A stretch of 64,000 nucleotides of DNA from Halichondria panicea (GCF_963675165.1 NC_087384.1:4333182-4397181); one strand, 5' to 3'. Counted from the stretch's first letter, positions 23,169 through 36,393 are shown. Numbers and translations: made by a program. The notes: a model not told the origin generated them from the sequence alone.

Positions 23169-26100
23169 ATCTGGTTCATTACTAAGATCTTCAGCAGCAG
23201 AATAGTAGTCGGCATCATCACCGGAAGAATTTTCTAAATCTGTGTGCTGTGTGAGTACATTGATATGATAAGCATGCATGCATGCAGTGGTCCAGAAATC
23301 CCTGTTACCATGCACTCCTAAAGCGATATATAAAAGCCAGGTACCCCAGGACCCAAATTTAAACTATACTTCTGCATGACTTGTATTGGCCAACATTTTG
23401 TTCATCATTATATTAAAGGAGGTTCCACCATAATTATATAATAACACAACAAATCAACTGATAGGTATCGTTGCAATCACAGAGGGCCTTTGACATTGAT
23501 TTAATATACCTCTGATATAGTACTTGCACCGTCAGGTGATAGAGCATCTATTTCTGCACCAATGTTACTTTCTATACAGAGTGAAAAAAGCAAGTTAATA
23601 TTATTTTAATAACAGAAATGCACACTTTTGATTAATATACAGTCTGTTGCTATTAACAGGAGACAGTGCATGCACGCTATTAATAATGTGTTTGTACTTA
23701 TAATTATATACAGTGCATTAATTTTTAGTCTAGAGAGTAAAAAAAAAATACTAATTTGCTCCTATTAATTGGTACATAATACTAGTTATGCCTCGAGGCG
23801 TAGCCGCACGAGGGATACGGTAAAGCTGGCTCTGTGTGTGTGTGTATCTGTGTGTCTGGTACATAATACTAGTTAGAGGCGTAGCCGCACGAGGGATACG
23901 GTAAAGCTGGCTCTGTGTGTGTGTGTGTATCTGTGTGTCTAGCTGTATGTCTGTTCCAGCTGTAACTGCTCAACGGTTGCAATGCGACGAAAACTAACCG
24001 CTTCTATAGGCTTCTAGCCACTTTCTCTTGGATATCTGTTCAGCCCATTTTGCTTGATATTAAATTCTGCTAATTCTTGCAATTAATATTTGTTTCTAAT
24101 AGCCACGTGGAGCTCTATACGGAGATCTCAAAATTAATTTTCAGTCTAGGTGGCGCATAATTATAGAAGGGCGCCTCTTTTAGAAGAAGTACGGTAATAA
24201 ATACAGTGGAACCTCCATTAACGACCACCTCCAAAAAGCAACCACACGCTATATAACGGCCAAGAGCTCAGGTCAGAATTGGAACTACAATGACTGACTT
24301 AAATGTAAAGTAACCTCTCAGGAGCGACCACCTCTCTACTCCGTACAACGAACAGCTTTCTAGTCCCCAATCAGCTTTAGCAATGGAAAATAACCTCCCA
24401 GAACAGACAGCTACACCCAGAATTAGCAGGAAATTATTGCTGAGCTAGCATTATTTTGCACAATCGTGAAAACCTAGCTGTAGCTTGTCCCTACATATGA
24501 GCTAAATAAGTAGTTAGCAAAGCTCCAAGATTCATTTGCAGCAATATGGATATGCTTATCCTCCTGCGCATGGGCTTAATACGTCACCATGTGCACACAG
24601 TTCTGTAACATAGTTTTACATAATGTATAGTGCATGAGTGTGGATATGTCACCACACACAGTAACCTAGTTTTACATAGAGGGGGATCATTATCACCTAT
24701 ATACAGACACATAGCACAATTCTGGCAGTATATATACCTGTGCTTGGACAGTTTGCCGTTGGTATGGGAATTGGTACTAGATCATCACTAGTCTCTTCAG
24801 CAGCAACATCAGCCAGTTCCTACAAGGGCATGCACTATAATTATAAGGCTTGAGACATAAGAATTATAATAACTGAATGCACACCATAAGTTGTCTAGAA
24901 GGAGACACAGAGGAATAACTATGGGAGAATGCAACATGTTTGGGACGAGCGTGAACAAATGCATGGTGCACGTACATCTGGGTTTATACTGTTTTGGAGG
25001 TGTCTATATGGGATTTAGAATCCCAAAGCACTGATTAGTATCCTGAGCGTAACGAGGGTACTACAAGTGGCTGAGGGATTCTAAATCACGTGGACACCGA
25101 CAAAACTGATTTAGATACATGTATTGCCCTCAAAGCTTGACTACAATACAACAAGTTTACTTTGCTAGACAACGGGATACTAAGTAAGTTGCAGGTATAC
25201 TAAGTCCCTTCCCACGTACCGTATAATTACGCTTGATCAGAGGCCGCTCTTGTATAAAGGCAACACTCAAATATAGCCTACCAAGCCTTCAGTGCAATAA
25301 GAAGCCGCTCTCAAATGGTGGCCTCAGTGGCTATGTCTCTGCACGTGGCAGCCATATTGATACTGGTAGGTAAGTATCTACAGTAGAAGTAGATAGTGCT
25401 TTTGAAATACTTTCTCATTGCCGAGTTCGAGTTTGTACAGGTAAAAAGAACTTTTGATGACAAACTAAAGGTTTTTGAATTAGCAGGGACTTATAATAAA
25501 TAAATGCCTCTCTTGAACAATGGTCTCTCTCAAATTGTAGCCTCCTCTGTCAGCAAAATGAAACATTTAGTAGCCGCGGCTTCTGATTGGTACCTCCCAT
25601 GTAGATCTTAGTGATGAATTGATATTAAGAAACAATGAAGTGATAAATTGTTAGAAGGTTTAGCCATTCATTGCAATATTAGGAAATCGCTCTAAAATAC
25701 AATGTGAAGCTGCGAGTCCAAAGATGATAGCTTAGGGTGAAAGAGTGAACTTTAGCATCTTACAATGTGACGGAAATAATGCACAGCTGCAGCAGATGTA
25801 ATAACAAAAGAGCTGCATGGGTTCACAGCCTAAGAGCGAAGCAAGATTATCAACTAGATGGCACAAGCAGTGAACAATTGCAACCTTCTAGCAAGTCAGC
25901 TGCTCTAGCCTGTTGCAGGCGGACCTGTGACTTATGCAGGAGTCTGAGCTGTACGCCATCATGTACAATTATTGCTATAGCTTGCACATGCGCGTATAAG
26001 TTGGAAATGGATCACGACACCCAAAAGCAAATATTGTGTGCCGGTCCATGATGAAGATAAGACAATTAAGGTACACATTTTGTGAACTAGGACAAGATTT

Positions 26101-29100
26101 TAAGACATCTCAATGCCACTTGAAGCTAATATACGTACTGGGTGCAACCGATTGCCTTGTCAAAAATGCAGGCTGTAACTCTAAAAACTGACATAAAGTG
26201 TGTACTCACATTCTGAGCCAAGTACTGACAGACTCGAGCAGCTACTTCCACTCTATTCAGCCTCAGTAGCAGCTCCAACAGTGCTCTGAATGTTGCGTTG
26301 AATGAGTAGTGGCTTTTCCATATTGACAAGCAATACGCCATGGCTGTCTGAGCATCGCATTGAACGAGGGTAGTTCTCACAGTTGTTTGATCAGCGGGAC
26401 TCAGACTCATTGCTTGAGAGTAGAGATTTACACTGTCGAAATAGGCAGCTATGACTGGGATTTCATTATCAGGAATCTCTCGATCAAGCTTGACGGTATC
26501 GACATGGTACTTGTCCACCAACTCTTGTAAATCAGCTCCTCCCACATCACAGGCTGTGCCTACACAAATATACCACATGCATTTAAAGACTAAGAATTAC
26601 CAAACATATTTTCCCCATATTCCAAACTGGCAGTGCTTCAACTACTTACGCATGCACTATAGTTTCCAACAGAACATATCTTCCAATCCATATACATACC
26701 AGACATGCAACAAACGTCTAAAGCAGTTCATAGCATATTGCAGTAGAGTAAGTAACCAATCTTTGCCATGCAGACACCTATAATCGGCGGCTATTGCACG
26801 AAATACAAGACGATATTCCACAAAACTATAACTATACATGGACCTACAGATGAGTAATAAAGTAACAGGTTCAGGAAAAAATAACATGCTTGCAGACTGA
26901 ATGGTAGTCATGAGAAGTGAGAGGTAAAATTAAAACACTCATGAATATATCCCTCTATAATATAATATGAACACTAACAACAATACATGTGTATATAAAT
27001 CATGGTAACAAAGAACACACCCTGTGTAGATGAGTGTACGCGTTTGGTACTTAATGTTTCCCCAGCAGATAGATGTCTCTTCTGACTAGCTCCTCCTGAA
27101 CATTCTCCGGAATCTGTGATATCAAATAAATTTGGTCAATATACCGTATATACCGTTAATTAATCACAACACACTCATGCATACCCTGCCATACATGTAT
27201 AAACTAGAGCACTGAAGTGCTAACGCTCGGCTGGTGACATGATTATAAAGAGGCATGCTGAGAATAGAGTTTTAGTGGTATAGGCCTACATGAGACGATG
27301 AGACATGCATGTACTGGGGACTAGGATCACAGCAAAGAATCCTAGAGTCTTGGTGAAGTATGGCTCCTTGGAGTATCCGGACTGAGAGTCAGCTCCCCAA
27401 ACAAACAAACCAGTCACAATTCCAGCTTTCTACTTTAGTGACCCTTTTCGATTGTTCCTGGTACGGGATCACTTCAGTTGTCGAATAAAGGCTGCATGTA
27501 GTTAGCTAGCCAAGTCTGCCAACATGCAAGTTCAAGCTTCTTAGCTTTTGCTCGTTTTTATTCGACAACGAGGCTTTAACATCAAAATCTGCCACTATTA
27601 AAACTAATAGCTTCTTGTCTGGAGGCTATCCATGCTGTAAACGCAGTGTTGTGGCATCCAGGTAAGCAGACACAGACAAACAAACCAGACGACTACTATA
27701 CCCGTGGCCGCCCACGCGCGCCTCGGGTAACCAATCATGCATGTGTGCACATAATAATCAGCTAGGACACTAAAATGCACACCTTGTGGAGATATTGTCC
27801 GTGTGTGTTTTGCGCTGGACACAAGGTATATACGGTAGTGTGTGTGTGTGTGTGTGTAGACTGCTATACAGCTGCTCAAGGATTAGTGAAGTGTTTCTAT
27901 AGTCTTGGATTGTAATTCGTGGATTTCCAAAATAATGCTTTGTTCTCGAGTTATTCTCAAGTTATGCCTACCTCTTAGATCTACTACTACTGCACTTACT
28001 GTGTGTATAGTAGGTATCTTCAATAGTTTTGCTTACTTGGGATGCCCATATAGGAGAGGGATTGGAAACGGAAGTGGCCTCGGAAGACCTGATCACCAAG
28101 CATAAGGGAATGTATGCCTAAAATTTAAGTTCTGTTACGTTTTGGATACTCCCGAAAAAGAGATCTTTATAGTGGTGCTAATTTTTTTTCTAGCACTAAA
28201 TGGTACCAGCTGATGTATGACTAGGCTTGGGGTGATATACCAACAAGCAGACCAAAACCACTAATCATCTCATGCAAAAAAGAGGTGAAATACAAGTAGT
28301 TAGCTCTGCACTAGAACGCTAGCTATTGGTAGCTGCAAGAGTGAGAAGAGAGCTGCAAGGCTCTACTGAGGCAAAGTTTGTGCGAACAGATGATGCTATG
28401 AAAGATTCTGAAGAGACTGCAACAGCCTTCAATGTGAGTCAAACTAGCGAGAAAGAAGCTTTAGTTTGCTAATCCATGAATCAAAATCCAAGAGAACGTG
28501 GCTAGAAGCCTATAGAAGCTGTTAGTTTTCGTCGCATTGCAACCGTTATAGCTGGAACACACACAGACCCGCGGTGCAAAGCAGATGAGGTCTAGTGCAA
28601 ACCTAGCTATTTACATGACATTTTATGATTGTATGATTGTAATGAACTTACTGAGCTCATCTTTGTAGAGAGCTCTGTATGCAGTGAGGACTACTTTCCC
28701 AGCCCCCTTCACCTCACACCGGTAGTAGTCTAGGTCCTCCTCACTCACACTCTGGAAGGTCAGAATGTTGGGCTTGCAGGGATGAATTGGAGGTTGTGTG
28801 TCGTCCTCTCCCACTTTGCTCCAATTAAAAGAAAATTTCTTCAGAGACTGTTCCTTAACAAACCCAAAAACACCCAAGCTAGCACTCTGACCAATAGAGA
28901 TAGCCTGCAGGTAAGACAAAGCACATGATGTTCACGCATGCGTTACAGTCCAGTATAATTAATTGGTGTGATATTGGACTGACACAGCCACCCTTTCGTT
29001 ATTTGGCCTGATGTTTGCCTTAGACTATACACGTACATATACAAAAGTTGTAGAGCATACAGTGTCGATCATATCATAAAGTATAGTACATGCATGGTAT

Positions 29101-32100
29101 GTTGTAATTAACGTACCTTTCCAAGCCAAACCATTTGAGTCTTCCTCAAGGTAACAGGTTCCTTGGAGCTTTCACAAAGGAATCTGACTTCTGATCCTAG
29201 CGAAATTGAACAAAGATCGTTGAGATTGGGCTTTTCCGAGTGCTTAGGACAGTGGCACTGAAAAGCAATTTGTGGAACTAATCGCTCATAAAGGCCGCTA
29301 AGAATGTACTGAATTACAGACCAAACATATGCACAAATCTCATTGACAGATTTTTTCGATTTTTTCCAACAAACTCTTATTTCATAGTATCTTTCACGAG
29401 AGATAATAGTCGCTGTATGTACAGCATCGATAACAAATGAAACACAGTTTCGCTTGACACCATTTTCATTTTCTACTAACTTCCACGTCAATCCGAGGAT
29501 TCCATGAGGGCCTTGGGAAACTAGTTGAGTAATCAGACCACAAAAAGCTCCAGTTGGAACGTAACCACAGCTAAATGTGATGAGCAGTGGCTCTGGGTTG
29601 TTGGCATCTGGTGGAGGTGGGTTGGTCAGAGAAACACACTCCAAAATAGCGGGCATTAAATAGGTGCTTCGATATTTGCTCTTATTATTAACATCTATGT
29701 GAATAATTTCAGAGAGAAGATTTAGATGTTGAAGAAGTGTAATAAGAACCTTGGCTGGGATAAGTTCGTTGTTTCCCAACTTTTTGCTTACTTGAGCAGT
29801 TTTACAATACATTTCGATGGCTTCAGCTGAATATTGCCCCTTTCTAATCAACTCTTTTCGCTCATACTCGGTGAAGGTACCTCCAGAATGAAGTTCACGC
29901 AAAGAAGGAAGAATCAGCTGACTGATGCTATCGAAGACTACTTGAGGGGAGCAGATTACACGATTTTTAAGCCACTTTTCCTTATCATTTGTTATGTTTG
30001 TGTAATGCATGACAGTGCCAACGCAGTCGTGAAGATACCGCAGACAAAATTTCGTTTCATTTTCATCCATTTCTAGCTTCTTCCCCAACTCTAGACAATC
30101 TTCAACACTGGCAATCTTGTATTCCCTTCGTAGAATGAGTCCAAATAAAAGCCATTTTGGTCTAATCGGTAGCGAAGCATCCTTGAAGCGTTTGTGAAAG
30201 ATTTTACTCAAAAATTTACGAAGAGGGGCTATGTCCGACTGTTCAGTTCCAGTGTAGTTGTCCACAGTAAATAAAACCTTTGAGCTAGAATTAGCTGATG
30301 GAAAAATCATTACTTCATCAAACTTTTGTACAATGTCTTTTAAATCTTGGCTTTTTTCCTCGATCACCTCCTCAGGATTTTCCAGCTTATCTTTGTGAGT
30401 GCCTATCAACGCAGCCAACGGACTAACTTGTAAAAAACATTCAAGCTTCTCTCTAAATCCAGCAACTGTATCGGTCTTGAATGAAGAGGTCACTTGAGGG
30501 TTACAATGTACGCTGCTGATGGAAGAAAGGATTTGAGACACTGTGTCTTTGACTGTGTGTATAGAATCATAAGGAGTGATGATTGTTTCATCGCGACTGA
30601 AAGGGATCTTGTACGGCTTGTTTAACTCTTTTCGCAAGTCTAAGAAGACAAGATACATGGCCGGACCATTACTCAGGGCTGGGAGCATTTCTAAAAAGCC
30701 CGGCTGACCTCCAATATCATTAATGTTCAAAAATGTGCCCAGAGCATTGAAAAGGTTAGAATATTCTCCACTTTTGATCAATTTTTGGAAGCGACTAACA
30801 ATATCACTAATTCTTTGATCTTTACAAGCCTTTTTTTGGTCATCTAAAGTTTCGACTTGTGAATTTGGGGTGTGGGCTTGTTGAACACGTGGCTGTGTTC
30901 TGGCAGGTTTGGGTGGAGTAGTGTGTTCTTTACTAAGGGGTATGTCCAGCGGTGCCTCTTTAGCTATTTGTTTATGTCCACAGAAATAGTTGAATACAAT
31001 TTTTGCTTCACTGTCAAAGTCACTGGAAGACCGCCACTCTGCTGCGTCGTCACCAACAAAAGCAAATGCTTGAATACAGTTAGCGAGTAGTGTACTTTGA
31101 AGCTTTGCTTTGTCACCTGCTGAATGAATATTCTCAAATACTTTTAGCAGACGGCTTAGAGTGGTTGTTTTTCCCACAAATGGTGGGCCAACAAGAAAAA
31201 GTTTCAAGTAGCGAAGGTCGATGGTGTCTGCAGCTGTCATCAAATCCTTGAGTATCTCGAGATATCGCTGCTGCTCTTTGGCAACTGTGAGAATGTAAAA
31301 GAGTTTTTGATTGAATGAAAGGCAAGAAGCACTATATAAACACTAAAAATGTACATGTAACTCACTTTCTTTGAGTTTTGTCCTGAGATTCCTTGCGTCC
31401 TCGATGTAACCTTTCTGGGAAAATAATTGTTGAGCTTCTTCAAGAGTGATGCCTTGACCAGTAGCAATGAAGGTATCAATGTTCACTTCTGTCCCCTCGA
31501 TAAGCTTCTGTAGAGCATCAATCTCATCTTGTGTTAGAGGTGTGCGCTCTGGCAGTTGAATAATAGTGGGTGTTTGTAGCTTCTTCAACAACCCTGTACA
31601 TACGGTATGCTTGCATGAGCATGTGTATAGCATTGGTCACCATGCATGCAGGGGGTAAGCTAATGATAGCTCAAACTAATTTGTGTATATCATGCATGGC
31701 ATTGCTTGCTCCGGCCGGCCACCACTAACTGTATACGCACCTGGAGGCTGCTGGTAGACTGGAGGACTCTGGTCGTCAGAGAGTTCCTGTAGGATATGCA
31801 ACATAATATGCAGATGTTACAGTAAAGCAAAGTACCAGTTGTGTAATTATACCAAGGGCGTAAGGCGTGTAACTAAGCATCAGTCAACGTACTCAAGTGA
31901 AAGACTAGATATCCCATAAACGGATGCAGAGTGACACAGACTTTTCCTCAATTTATGGAGTAGGCTATAGTTTACAGAGTTACCATACAGCGGGAAATTT
32001 TCGAAGTTGCAAATTTTTTGCTATTTGGCTCCAGAGCCCTCAGCAGAAATGTTCGTGGGATCTAATACTCATGCTTCAATTTCAGGAAACCACACCCACC

Positions 32101-35100
32101 AATACTTGCATGTGAAATACTGGTGCATGAGAGTTTATCCCAGTTTTAATTTTCACGTCTTCTGTCTGCCTAGTTGGGCGGAGCCCGACCGTCCCTGATA
32201 GGAGGTCGGGTTTCAAGCCTATGTCAGGATTTGTCTTGCTGAATTATGTAACACGCTGATAAGCAGCTATGAATAATCATTTTATTCTATGAATATTATT
32301 ATTTTGAAGTGGGTGTTAACCAATTTTATCTTGCTTGAGGTTGCACAACCGGACGTGACATAGGCTTGAAACCCTACCTCCCGTCAGGGACGGTCGGGCT
32401 CTGCCCAACTACTGTCTGCCCTCAAAAAACTGCAATTTTTGACCTTACGAAAATTTCCCCCTGTACGGTAGTAGCTGTTATTGGACCATGGATCGTGACT
32501 ATGATGATCGTGATACTGATAGTGCTACAGTAACAATATGTTCTAGTGAGTGTAGATCTCTGGCAAAGCTAGCTCGGGGGGGGGGGAGGGGGGTCGGACA
32601 ATTACGTTACGTACCATATTGAATTCTTAGCCTCATTCCAAACCGATTCTTCTCCAATAGAGCATATTTTGCGTTAAAATGGGGGAAAATTGGTCTAGAA
32701 AGGAGGTTTTGCAAGCCTTTGTACCACAACTGAAGCTATCCTTGAGATTGTAAGCAGCTCCAATAAGTTTGTGAGCTACTATAGACACACAGACTGAATG
32801 TCTGGAGCTAAGAGAGATTCTACTGTCAATTACTCTCATCAGCTTGCAGCATCACAAAACAAGCGGGACAAGGTACCGTATATGCTTGATGAGGCCGTGG
32901 CTACAATTTGAGAGAGGCCATTGTTCAACTTTTAGTTTGTTATTTTCACCTACTTAAACTCGAACTCTGAAATCTTTGTAAAGCACTAACAAGCCGCTAC
33001 CTACATGTAGCTAGCTAGCTGCTAGTATTAATATGGCTGCCACGTGCAGAAATACTAGAGTCAAAGTTCACTGAGGCTACTATTTAAGAGCGGCTACTAA
33101 ATGTTTCATTTTGCTAGCAAAGGTGGCTATTATTTGAGAGCGCAGCCTCTGATCAAGCATATACGGTACTTCAAATAGTTTTATAGTACAGTAACGAGTA
33201 ATTTAGTCGACAAATTTCGCAATGTAAAAAAATTTGCCTGACTCAGCAATATTTGTGCTCATGTGATATTGTCCGGCTCCCCCTTGCTACATGTATATAA
33301 AGAGCTCCAAGCTAAACTGATTACCGGTAAACCCTACATATCTAGGTTCAATCGTGTGGGGTGCATGCTGCTAAAACTAGAACTATAATTATGTATGAAA
33401 TTCTTATGAATTTTGCTGAGTATGCAGTTGCATGCCTTCTTTTCTATATACCCACAATGACATGGTACTATACGTGCTCAATGTGTATTACATTACACAC
33501 ATGCGTACAACACAGCTTCCTGTCATTCAACAAGCGACAGCGAGCGACATGTGCATGTACATGTACACTCACTACATGTACATGTAAGCGCATGGTAAGA
33601 CACAAAGTTGGTAGGTTTGTGACATAAAATTACCCGTAATAATTAAGGGCACACACAAACCACTCACGGTCAAGTAGTGACAAATTTGTTCAGCAATCTC
33701 TTCTTTCCTCAGCTTTACTAACATCTCCAAAAGGGCCCTGAATGTCGCTTGTGAGGCCTTCCCTCTTTTCCAGATGGTCAAACACTCGATCATAGCTAGG
33801 TGGTTACTTTTAATTTTCTTCAACCGTACATCACTTTGTTCGCCCGGGGATAACTCCATTACGTAAATATAGAAATCTACATTGTCAAAATGGCCCGCCA
33901 ACAATGGTATGTCTTCCTGTTGGATTTCCCTGTTGATTTGTAAAGTAGTGAGCTGACATTTGTCCATCAGCTGTTGAAGAGCTGTACTCATTGGTTGAGG
34001 TTGAGGAGGCTACAATTTGAGAGAGGCCATTGTTCATCTTTTATTTTGTTATTTTCACCTACACTCAAACTCTGAAATCTTTGTAAAGCACTAACAAGCC
34101 GCTACCTACATGTAGCTAGCTAGCTGCTAGTATTAATATGGCTGCCACGTGCAGAAATACTAGAGTCAAAGTTCACTGAGGCTACTATTTAAGAGCGGCT
34201 ACTAAATGTTTCATTTTGCTAGCAACGGTGGCTATTATTTGAGAGCGGCCTCTGATCAAGCGTATACGGTACTTCAAATAGTTTTATAGTACAGTAACGA
34301 GTAATTTAGTCGACAAATTTCACAATGTAAAAAAATTTGCCTGACTCAGCAATATTTGTGCTCGTGTGATGTTGTCCGGCTCCCCCTTGCTATATAAAGA
34401 GCTCCAAGCTAAACTGATTACCGGTAAACCCTACATATCTAGGTTCAATCGTGTGGGGTGCATGCTGCTAAAACTAGAACTATATGTATGAAATTCTTAT
34501 GAATTTTGCTGAGTATGTAGTTGCATGCCTTCTTTTCTATATACCCACAATGACATGGTACTATACGTGCTCAATGTGTATTACATTACACACATGCGTA
34601 CAACACAGCTTCCTGTCATTCAACAAGCGACAGCGAGCGACATGTGCATGTACATGTACACTCACTACATGTACATGTAAGCGCATGGTAAGACACAAAG
34701 TTGGTAGGTTTGTGACATAAAATTACCCGTAATAATTAAGGGCACACACAAACCACTCACGCTCAAGTAGTGACAAATTTGTTCAGCAATCTCTTCTTTC
34801 CCCAGCTTTACTAACATCTCCAAAAGGGCCCTGAATGTCGCTTGTGAGAGCTCCCTTCTTTTCCAGATGATCAAACACTCGATCATAGCTAGGTGGTTAC
34901 TTCTCATTTCCTTTAACCGAACATCACTTTGTTCGCCCGGGGATAATCCCATTACGTAAATATAGAAATCTACATTGTCAAAATGGACCGCCAAAAATGG
35001 TATGTCTTCCTGTTGGATTTCCCTGTTGATTTGTAAAGTAGTGAGCTGACATTTGTCCATCAGCTGTTGAAGAGCTGTACTCATTGGTTGAGCAAATGAT

Positions 35101-35101
35101 C
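23169..35101 (-). CDS. Roco-family GTPase with Death and Ig-like domains
   Basis: Proposed exons are 34761-35101, 33668-34009, 31741-31786, 31366-31593, 29117-31284, 28652-28904, 27021-27113, 26210-26559, 24738-24819, 23510-23571 and 23169-23246, and all junction phases agree. Domains in order are two near-identical Death domains, a linker, a ROC GTPase (P-loop GPPFVGKTT, switch motif DIGGQPG, guanine-specificity-like GTHKDK), a COR region (about residues 330-560 of the large exon), an Ig-like domain (FNWSKVG ... LDYYRCEVKG), a third Death domain (26210-26559) and an acidic serine-rich tail. An ATG lies at 35082-35084, and an in-frame upstream ATG at 35142-35144 would need no first intron. 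The 3' end is not seen. Roco proteins are GTP-regulated scaffolds, and Death domains recruit other Death-domain proteins, so a signalling role is inferred. No LRRs or kinase domain were found. Confidence 0.75.
23786..24060 (+). repeat. Dispersed repeat, GCCTCGAGGCGTAGCCGCAC family, locally duplicated
   Basis: This is the same family as 16821-17180. Its first part (AGGCGTAGCCGCACGAGG plus a GT tract) appears twice in tandem, at about 23790 and 23877, before the shared CAACGGTTGCAATGCGACG segment. It lies in an intron of the Roco gene. Confidence 0.65.
24820..26209. other. Roco intron; repeat fragments only
   Basis: A partial match to the 32876-33166 MITE (GCTTGATCAGAGGCCGCTC, TCAGCAAAATG, CATTTAGTAGCCGC) spans about 25225-25590. 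No exon was recognised, although a 94-codon plus-strand open frame exists at 25767. Confidence 0.4.
27360..27730 (-). repeat. Dispersed repeat (inverted partner of 11737-12115)
   Basis: Its reverse complement is similar to 11737-12115 over most of its length. It lies in the Roco intron between exons 28652-28904 and 27021-27113. Confidence 0.6.
28310..28570 (-). repeat. Dispersed repeat, GCCTCGAGGCGTAGCCGCAC family, 3' part
   Basis: It contains the reverse complement of the CAACGGTTGCAATGCGACG and TTCTCTTGGATTTTGATTC landmarks of 16821-17180. The GCCTCGAGG start is not present. Confidence 0.55.
31983..32468. mobile_element. MITE, CCGTATAGCG family, carrying a nested MITE
   Basis: Its ends are CCATACAGCGGGAAATTTTC and the inverse GAAAATTTCCCCCTGTACGG, with TA at both sides. 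Its 486 bp include the 237-bp element at 32173-32409, so the host copy is about 250 bp. It lies in the Roco intron between exons 33668 and 31786. Confidence 0.72.
32173..32409. mobile_element. Nested MITE, GTTGGGCGGAGCCCGACCG ends, TA TSD
   Basis: Long inverted repeats, from GTTGGGCGGAGCCCGACCGT on the left to CGGTCGGGCTCTGCCCAAC on the right, are flanked by TA at 32171-32172 and 32410-32411. Pairing extends about 60 bases into each side (GGGTTTCAAGCCTATGTCA). Confidence 0.78.
32876..33166. mobile_element. MITE, CCGTATATGCTTGATGAGGCC ends, TA TSD
   Basis: The left end is CCGTATATGCTTGATGAGGC and the right end is CCTCTGATCAAGCATATACGG, both bordered by TA. It contains inverted GAGAGGCC and GGCTATTATTTGAGAG blocks. 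A second copy, missing the outermost left 20 bases or so, sits at 34008-34268 as part of the larger tandem duplication. Confidence 0.72.
32899..35092. repeat. 1.1-kb direct tandem duplication containing a Death-domain exon
   Basis: Unit 1 (about 32899-33999) and unit 2 (about 34008-35092) are near-identical, differing by scattered substitutions and small indels. Each carries part of a MITE, about 500 bases of spacer and one Death-domain exon of the Roco gene on the minus strand. The junction reads TTGGTTGAGGTTGAGGAGGC at about 33991-34010. High identity including non-coding parts implies a recent event, or an assembly duplication that would need long reads to exclude. Confidence 0.85.
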
Positions 35102-35214
35102 CTACAGTATGGAATGAAAGGCCAGATAATTTAACACAATGCATATCTCGATCGCTATTATACTATGAACACTATCACTACAAAACTATACCGATGTATA
35201 ACATGATGTAGAAC

Positions 35215-36393
35215 CATAGATGAAGGAAGAGAAAGGGATTGGAAACGCACGTCATTTGACGTCACGTTTTACTATGTTTTGTACGTTGTGTGGGTGAAAC
35301 CCTTTGAAGTCTAGGCGCGTTACGCCTAGGCTGCTAAGCTAAGAACACTTATTTTCGTCTGTAATCACAAAAACAAGAGCTAGATATTGCGACTGAGATG
35401 TGCTTCATAAAGAAAATACCAAGTACAAAGTTGTGCTACTCTTAGAAAGTTGTCTGAATGTGAAATATATGTGCTGTGGGCCCTCTATGAGGCTACTCAA
35501 AGCTATCTTGCCTAGCTTCTTTCATGAAATAGACTCATGTACACTACTTCAATGTATGGTCTTTACCCTTTCTTGTTTGCTTTAGAGAAACTCGAGATTT
35601 CCACTAAAGTTTAGTCTAAACTGTAAAGGCCGTTATGCTTTGACTTTAATCGCTCTATTTACGACTGATCAATTATTAGCCCTTCTGGCATTCATAGCAA
35701 GGGAGAATAGCCTTTGCTGTATCGTAATGTACACTAGGAATATTAATGACACGCGGAAGATATCAGCATTGGAAAAAGGCTGCAAGAGATAGACGGCTGG
35801 CTTCGTATGCCAAAGATGGAAGTGCAAACGAAGTCCTCAAGTGACTCTAATATTACATTGTGTCCTTTGATAATTATAAGTCCTCTGATAATAACTTTTA
35901 CCGGTCATGAACCAACTACAAATGTATGTCTACGTCATCATTATTTTTTTTAATAACTATAACTTTTTAATACAATTGTAATATGGAAGTTAGTACTGTA
36001 TAGAACTTAAAGCAGAACTTGAAGCAGTATCTCATTCTAATCCTTTTCATTATCCTGCTGTGAATAGAGACCATAGCCATTCCTTTATTGAGCTCAAAAC
36101 TCTTCAGTGTATTATTATTCCTGTCAGAAGTTACCAGGTCTAAGCAGACTTCTCAGCATTCTGACTATTCAGCTTGTCAAGTCTATTATGACTTCTAATA
36201 TGACCTGTGCAAGATATCTTACCATATTAGCCCTTTGATGAGAAGACAAGCTTTGATTCACTGCCACAGCAACCTCTCTTATTGGCGCCAATCTCGCACG
36301 CAATGTCTCCCTAAATAATTATTACATCACCGTAACGCGCCTGGATTCAACCACGCCCATCGTTTCCAATCCCTTTCTCTTCCTTCATCTATA
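35215..36393. mobile_element. Inverted-repeat element, CATAGATGAAGG ends, ~7-bp TSD
   Basis: The left end CATAGATGAAGGAAGAGAAA is mirrored by TTTCTCTTCCTTCATCTAT on the right. The flanks GTAGAAC and ATAGAAC match at 6 of 7 bases. The pairing continues through GGGATTGGAAACG. It is 1.18 kb long with no recognised protein. It resembles 36742-37623 in end sequence and duplication length. Confidence 0.68.

Noticed and set aside
15800-23169. Joining the Roco and ankyrin-Ig-Death exons into one gene
   Set aside because: The phases of the nearest visible exons do not match (0 against 2), and no linking exon was found in the 7 kb of repeats between them. Left as two models.
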